Shown: piece after piece, positions 14,602 to 17,583 of the stretch
Numbering within the stretch: the first letter of the stretch is position 1
How the letters are laid out: each line of letters starts with the position of its first letter
Assembly: GCA_900769075.1 (NCBI GenBank)
Contig: CAAGFE010000008.1
Span: 1 to 17,583, forward strand
Direction of reading: 5' to 3'
Source of the DNA: Clostridia bacterium
GTDB taxonomy: Bacteria > Bacillota > Clostridia > Christensenellales > Aristaeellaceae
DNA: 17,583 bases
Made by a program: the position numbers and the translations under genes
Notes under the pieces: generated by a model
The model's input: the letters and a program-made list of their open reading frames with translations, nothing else
What the model was told of the DNA's origin: nothing
The model's database searches: none

Positions 14602-14642
14602 TTCCTGCAAGTTTTACAAGTTTTTTTCTTGTTTTCCTGCAA
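14602..14642. repeat. 9-bp direct repeat TTCCTGCAA, 32-bp period
   Basis: The two identical copies stand 32 bp apart and end 5 bp before the -35 hexamer of the HPr-like promoter. The sequence between includes ACAAG-T7-CTTGT. The rest of the gap up to 14726 is AT-rich, with no supported gene. Confidence 0.4.
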
Positions 14643-14726
14643 TTTGAAACAGTGATTTCGATATGTCTTGAATATTTATCGGTGCATACCTGCATTTTAT
14701 CGGATCACGCCAGCGCTTCTGAGCAG

Positions 14727-14759
14727 AAAAAAGCCTCCCGGCCTTGCGGCCTGGGAGGC
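14727..14759 (-). terminator. Intrinsic terminator of the rplK-rplA transcript
   Basis: On the minus strand GCCTCCC (14759-14753), a bulged A, GGCC, a GCAA loop, GGCC and GGGAGGC (14739-14733) form an 11-bp stem followed by six U residues. It lies about 20 nt after the rplA stop. Confidence 0.93.
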
Positions 14760-14778
14760 TTCCATGATGTCAGCGCAA

Positions 14779-15468
14779 TCAGAACTTCAGGGGATTGACG
14801 CGGACGGAGGGGCCCATGGTGCTGCTCAGATACAGAGAGCGGATGTAGGTGCCCTTCGCGGCGGCGGGCTTCGCCTTGTTGATGGCGTCCATCAGGGTCT
14901 GCAGGTTCTCCTGGAGCTTCTGGGAACCGAAGGAGACCTTGCCGATGGGGCAGTGGATGATGGCGGTCTTGTCCAGACGATACTCAACCTTACCAGCCTT
15001 AATCTCGGTAATGGCCTTAGCCACGTCCATGGTGACGGTGCCGGACTTGGGGTTGGGCATCAGGCCCTTCGGGCCCAGGATACGACCGATGCGGCCAATC
15101 AGACCCATCATGTCGGGGGTAGCGACACAGACGTCGAAATCGAACCAGTTCTCCTGCTGGATCTTGGTGATCATGTCCTGATCGCCAACGTAGTCAGCGC
15201 CGGCAGCGCGGGCTTCATCAGCCTTGGGGCCCTTGGCGATGACCAGCACGCGGATGCTGCGGCCGGTACCGTGGGGCAGCACAACCGCGCCGCGGACCTG
15301 CTGGTCAGCATGACGGGGGTCAACACCCAGACGGATGTGCGCCTCGACGGTCTCGTCGAACTTGGCCTTGCCGGTGGAGATCACCAGCTCGGTGGCCTGG
15401 TCAGGATCGTACTGATTCAGATGGTCGATCAGCTTCACGCTGTCCTGGTACTTCTTACCATGCTTCAT
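14779..15468 (-). CDS. rplA: 50S ribosomal protein L1
   Basis: A 229-residue L1, the usual length. It has KYQDSVKLID at the N-terminus, VVLPHGTGRSIRVLVIAKG, MGLIGRIGRILGPKGLMPNP and GTVTMDVAKAI, all hallmark segments of L1, and ends VRVNPLKF. L1 binds 23S rRNA at the mobile stalk by the exit site and represses its own operon by binding mRNA. The start is the ATG with GGAGG 8 nt upstream; the open frame runs on 15 codons to a GTG but those codons are the leader hairpin. It is the last gene of the cluster, ending at a strong terminator where rplJ-rplL commonly follow. Confidence 0.98.
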   Translation of the reverse strand: MKHGKKYQDSVKLIDHLNQYDPDQATELVISTGKAKFDETVEAHIRLGVDPRHADQQVRGAVVLPHGTGRSIRVLVIAKGPKADEARAAGADYVGDQDMITKIQQENWFDFDVCVATPDMMGLIGRIGRILGPKGLMPNPKSGTVTMDVAKAITEIKAGKVEYRLDKTAIIHCPIGKVSFGSQKLQENLQTLMDAINKAKPAAAKGTYIRSLYLSSTMGPSVRVNPLKF

Positions 15469-15484
15469 TTCAATTTCCTCCCAT

Positions 15485-15513
15485 GTGGTATTAGCGGCAC
15501 TACGTCCTCCCAC
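15485..15513 (-). promoter_or_regulatory. Probable L1-binding hairpin before rplA
   Basis: On the minus strand the element begins GTGGGAGGACG and ends GCTAATACCAC: GTGG and CCAC pair at the base, with an asymmetric internal loop. Its 3' arm is next to the rplA ribosome site (15482-15477), so binding would block initiation. It matches the element before rplK in the GTGGGAGG and CCAC parts. Known L1 autoregulation supports, but does not prove, this reading. Confidence 0.6.
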
Positions 15514-15565
15514 ATTGATCAGGGGCGGTTAGACCCCGGTAAAATCAACGGATTCCGAGTCGGAA

Positions 15566-15991
15566 TTACTCCTCCACGGTAACGCCCATGGAACGGGCAG
15601 TACCGGCGACCATGGACATGGCAGCCTCGATGCTGGCGGCGTTCAGGTCGGGCATCTTGGTGGTAGCAATCTGGCGCAGCTGCTCCTTGGTGAGCTTGCC
15701 GACCTTGTCCTTGTTGGGCTTGGCGGAAGCGCTTTCCAGATTCAGCGCCTTCTTGATCAGCACCGGAACCGGGGGGGTCTTGGTGATGAAGGTGAAGGTA
15801 CGGTCAGAGTACACGGTGATGACAACGGGGATGACCAGGCCGACGTCATTCTTGGTGCGCTCGTTGAATTCCTTACAGAAGCCGGGGATGTTCACGCCGT
15901 GCTGACCCAGGGCAGGGCCGATAGGCGGAGCAGGATTCGCCTTGCCGGCAGCAACCTGCAGCTTGATGAAAGCAGTAACCTTCTTGGCCAT
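15566..15991 (-). CDS. rplK: 50S ribosomal protein L11
   Basis: A 141-residue L11 with KLQVAAGKANPAPPIGPALG and QHGVNIPGFCKEFN (the N-terminal domain, including the proline-rich PPxxPALG loop that contacts elongation factors) and the C-terminal rRNA-binding domain with KTPPVPVLIKKA and GTARSMGVTVEE. L11 forms the GTPase-associated centre with 23S rRNA. AGGAGGT lies 9 nt before the ATG. Its leader carries a probable L1-binding hairpin. A gap of about 97 nt to rplA holds the second such hairpin. Confidence 0.98.
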   Translation of the reverse strand: MAKKVTAFIKLQVAAGKANPAPPIGPALGQHGVNIPGFCKEFNERTKNDVGLVIPVVITVYSDRTFTFITKTPPVPVLIKKALNLESASAKPNKDKVGKLTKEQLRQIATTKMPDLNAASIEAAMSMVAGTARSMGVTVEE

Positions 15992-16014
15992 TGTAATGGC
16001 ACCTCCTAAAAAAT

Positions 16015-16047
16015 GTGGTCACGCGGAAGCCAGAAACTTCCTCCCAC
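16015..16047 (-). promoter_or_regulatory. Probable L1-binding hairpin before rplK
   Basis: On the minus strand GTGG at the start pairs with CCAC at the end, and GGAAG pairs with CTTCC inside, leaving GAG and GCGTGA as an asymmetric internal loop. It stands 23 nt before the rplK ATG, next to AGGAGGT. This is the place where L1 is known to repress the L11 operon. Confidence 0.6.
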
Positions 16048-16078
16048 GTCGCGCATGCCCAAACGCACACGCATGGAA

Positions 16079-16120
16079 AAGCGGTTGATCCGCTTGCTTG
16101 AAGCCATCCGTCGGGATGGC
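16079..16120 (-). other. Hairpins in the nusG-rplK gap
   Basis: Two perfect hairpins: GCCATCC/GGATGGC with a 4-nt loop (16103-16120), and AAGCGG/CCGCTT (16079-16095) followed on the minus strand by UUCC. They may slow or partly end transcription or protect RNA ends between nusG and rplK. The rest of the gap (16121-16197) shows GGGG/CCCC pairing but no gene. Confidence 0.4.
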
Positions 16121-16197
16121 GGTAAGCCTTTGTTCAGCAATGAGACCCGATGAAAGCCGTCTTTGGGGCAAGGTTTCCCCCTCCCCGGACAGAAGGA

Positions 16198-16740
16198 TTA
16201 CTCCTCCTCGTCCTTCATGACGTCTTCCATGTTGATCCACTGCTCGCTGGTCCGGTTGGCGAAGGTCTGCACATCCACCAGCACCTTGCCCAGCATCTGG
16301 TCGATCTCCTTGATCGTCCCTCTGAAGTTGGCGAAGCTCCCGTCCACAATGCGGACGTTTTCACCAATCGCCAGGTCGGTCTCCGTGCCGTTGGACTGGG
16401 GATTGAGCATCATCTCGATCTCCGCCTCCGTCAGGGCGACGGGCTGACCATCAGGGCCGACGAAGCCGGTCACGCCGCGGGTGTTGCGCACGACATACCA
16501 GCTCTCGTTGGTCTTGATCATCTTGACGATCACGTAGCCCGGGAAAACCTTGCGCTGAGACTTCACGCGCTTGCCCTTCCGGATCTCCGTCACTTCCTCA
16601 ACGGGCACACGAACCTCAAAGATGAAATCCTGCATACCGTTGCTCTTGATGGACTTCTCGAGGGTATCCTTGACCTTGTTCTCATACCCGGAATAGGTAT
16701 GGACAACGTACCAACAGGCCTCGTTGATCTTCTCGGACAT
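16198..16740 (-). CDS. nusG: Transcription termination/antitermination factor NusG
   Basis: A 180-residue NusG. The N-terminal NGN domain (WYVVHTYSGYENKVKDTLEK, KVFPGYVIVKM, WYVVRNTRGVTGFVG) contacts RNA polymerase, and the C-terminal KOW domain (GENVRIVDGSFANFRGTIKEID) binds partners such as ribosomal protein S10 or Rho. Length is standard and it ends in an acidic MKDEEE. AAGGAG lies 8 nt before the ATG. It follows secE by 46 nt, the usual bacterial arrangement. Confidence 0.98.
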   Translation of the reverse strand: MSEKINEACWYVVHTYSGYENKVKDTLEKSIKSNGMQDFIFEVRVPVEEVTEIRKGKRVKSQRKVFPGYVIVKMIKTNESWYVVRNTRGVTGFVGPDGQPVALTEAEIEMMLNPQSNGTETDLAIGENVRIVDGSFANFRGTIKEIDQMLGKVLVDVQTFANRTSEQWINMEDVMKDEEE

Positions 16741-16786
16741 ACAAATTACTCCTTACGAAAGCTATGCGAATAGCCGGCTGAGCCGA

Positions 16787-17152
16787 TTACTCAGCAGGAA
16801 CTTCCGTCGCCTCTGCCTCGGGGGTTTCGGTTGCCTCGACAACCTCGTCAACCGTCTCGTCAACGGTTTCCACCACCGTCGTGTCAGAGGTGTTGCCGAT
16901 CATGGTTTTGACCAGCGCAGTCGCACCCAGGTCCAGCAGACCGATCACGACGCCCATGAACACCATGAACACCAGCACCGCGATGGAGCTGGAAATCCAC
17001 TTCTTTTTGCTGGGCCAGGTAACCTTCTTCAGTTCAGCGACCATGTTCTTGAAGGGCTTGGCGATGCGGCCGGGGAGCTTCCTGAACCAGTTGAGAACCT
17101 TGGTCAGCTTGCTCTCCTCGACCTTAGCGGGGGTCTTCTTCTCCTCTGCCAT
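16787..17152 (-). CDS. secE: Preprotein translocase subunit SecE with an acidic C-terminal tail
   Basis: A 121-residue SecE. The core has the conserved amphipathic helix and AELKKVTWPSKKKW, then one membrane segment (SSIAVLVFMVFMGVVIGLLDL), which clamps SecY in the translocon. Many single-span SecE proteins are about 60-80 residues; this one adds a lysine-rich start and a tail of about 35 residues rich in Glu, Thr and Val (VETVDETVDEVVEATETPEA), with no recognised domain, presumably outside the membrane. I chose ATG at residue 1 of MAEEKKTP; a GTG three codons earlier lies only 2 nt from the GAGG. Next to rpmG and nusG, as usual. Confidence 0.93.
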   Translation of the reverse strand: MAEEKKTPAKVEESKLTKVLNWFRKLPGRIAKPFKNMVAELKKVTWPSKKKWISSSIAVLVFMVFMGVVIGLLDLGATALVKTMIGNTSDTTVVETVDETVDEVVEATETPEAEATEVPAE

Positions 17153-17177
17153 CGTTATCACATCCTCACGTAGTCGC

Positions 17178-17339
17178 TTACTTCGTCTCGCGGTGGGAAG
17201 TATGCTTCTTGCAGAAGGGGCAGTACTTCTTCAGCTCGACACGGTCCGGAGTGTTCTTCTTGTTCTTCAGGTTGTTGTAATTGCGCTGCTTGCACTCCGT
17301 GCAGGCAAGGCAAATCTTGGTACGAACGGCATTTGCCAC
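17178..17339 (-). CDS. rpmG: 50S ribosomal protein L33, zinc-ribbon type
   Basis: A 53-residue L33 starting with GTG, easily missed because of its start codon and size. It begins MANAVRTKICLACTECKQRN, then YNNLKNKKNTPDRVELKKYC, and ends with PFCKKHTSHRETK. Cys13/Cys16 and Cys40/Cys43 make the zinc ribbon of the C+ type; Cys10 is an extra cysteine. AGGAGGT stands 8 nt before the GTG. It lies between tuf and secE, a common order. Confidence 0.95.
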   Translation of the reverse strand: MANAVRTKICLACTECKQRNYNNLKNKKNTPDRVELKKYCPFCKKHTSHRETK

Positions 17340-17373
17340 TTGGGGACACCTCCTGCCATATCCAGTATGCGCC

Positions 17374-17451
17374 GCCGGAGAGCGCAGGCCCTCCGGCTGA
17401 CGCTTAGATTGTTGAGAAAATTTTCAGCGCTGCCCGGCTAAGAGCCGGCAG
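17374..17451 (-). other. Hairpins in the tuf-rpmG gap
   Basis: GCCGGAG/CTCCGGC (17374-17397) is a perfect 7-bp stem with a 10-nt loop. CTGCC-GGCT/AGCC-GGCAG (17430-17451) is a 9-bp stem with one bulge. Neither has a good U-run directly after it on the minus strand, so read-through from tuf is likely and the stems may set partial termination or processing. Confidence 0.4.
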
Positions 17452-17471
17452 GCACCTGAAAACAGGGCGAA

Positions 17472-17583
17472 TTACTCGAGGATCTCCGCGATAACGCCGG
17501 AGCCAACGGTACGGCCACCCTCACGGATAGCGAAGCGCAGGCCCTTCTCCATAGCGATGGGGGTGATCAGGGTGAGCTCCATG
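17472..17583 (-). CDS. tuf: Elongation factor Tu, C-terminal end (cut by the window)
   Basis: Only the last 36 residues are present: MELTLITPIAMEKGLRFAIR, then EGGRTVGSGVIAEILE and a stop. This is the unmistakable end of EF-Tu domain III, the GTPase that delivers aminoacyl-tRNA to the ribosome. The rest of the gene lies beyond the right edge. It is upstream of rpmG on the same strand. Confidence 0.97.
   Translation of the reverse strand, partial: MELTLITPIAMEKGLRFAIREGGRTVGSGVIAEILE

Noticed and set aside
14502..14798. 98-codon plus-strand frame in the gap beside rplA
   Set aside because: It crosses the rplA terminator and the HPr-like promoter, and has no ribosome site.
15469..15513. N-terminal extension of rplA to an upstream GTG
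   Set aside because: These 15 codons coincide with the GTGGGAGG...CCAC leader hairpin, and L1 homology plus a good ribosome site begin at the later ATG.
16019..16240. 73-codon minus-strand frame across the nusG-rplK gap
   Set aside because: It overlaps the end of nusG and the L1-type hairpin and shows no conserved pattern.

Overview
The window looks like chromosome from a GC-rich, low-TTA-codon Firmicute (Bacillota), most likely a Clostridia-type gut or anaerobe lineage. The grounds are strong AGGAGG ribosome sites, a WhiA-RapZ-Crh-like cluster, an L33 of the zinc-ribbon type and FliB/VTC/CotH families common in Clostridia. The exact genus cannot be read from the sequence. Almost all genes lie on the minus strand. 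Only a ZIP transporter and a FliB-like gene run on the plus strand.

Region 1 (1-3400): read on the minus strand the order is murB, rapZ (yvcJ), whiA and a small HPr/Crh-like gene, tightly packed (27-nt gap, TAA-ATG abutment, ATGA overlap). It is preceded by a good sigma-A-type promoter and followed by several hairpin terminators and a palindrome-rich left end. The usual yvcK gene between rapZ and whiA is absent. The HPr-like protein has Thr at position 15 instead of the phosphorylatable His but keeps Ser46.

Region 2 (3400-8700): a three-gene surface/phosphate module made of a 1072-residue membrane-anchored CotH-kinase-like protein with three lamin-tail-type domains, a DUF4956-type membrane protein and a VTC (polyphosphate-polymerase-like) protein. 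cotH and the DUF4956-VTC pair each have their own likely promoter, and the two promoters share a 20-bp element (16/20 identical). The DUF4956 promoter holds an 18-bp perfect palindrome in its spacer and drives a roughly 200-nt leader with a small possible reading frame. This module is the best candidate here for a poorly described system.

Region 3 (8700-14200): a large SWIM/SNF2 helicase-like ATPase (minus), then, divergently, a ZIP/GufA-type metal transporter and a FliB-like Cys-rich lysine-N-methylase family protein with its own promoter.

Region 4 (14200-14720): a second small HPr-like protein (Ala at position 15, Ser at 46) with a strong promoter and a cre/LacI-type palindrome, GGAAACGTTTCC, just after the predicted transcription start.

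Region 5 (14720-17583): the translation/transcription cluster tuf (3' end only), rpmG, secE, nusG, rplK, rplA, ending in a strong terminator where rplJ-rplL would usually follow. Two similar GUGGGAGG...CCAC hairpin elements precede rplK and rplA and look like L1-binding autoregulatory sites. Nearly all genes avoid the codons TTA, CTA and TCA, which explains the very long antisense open frames.
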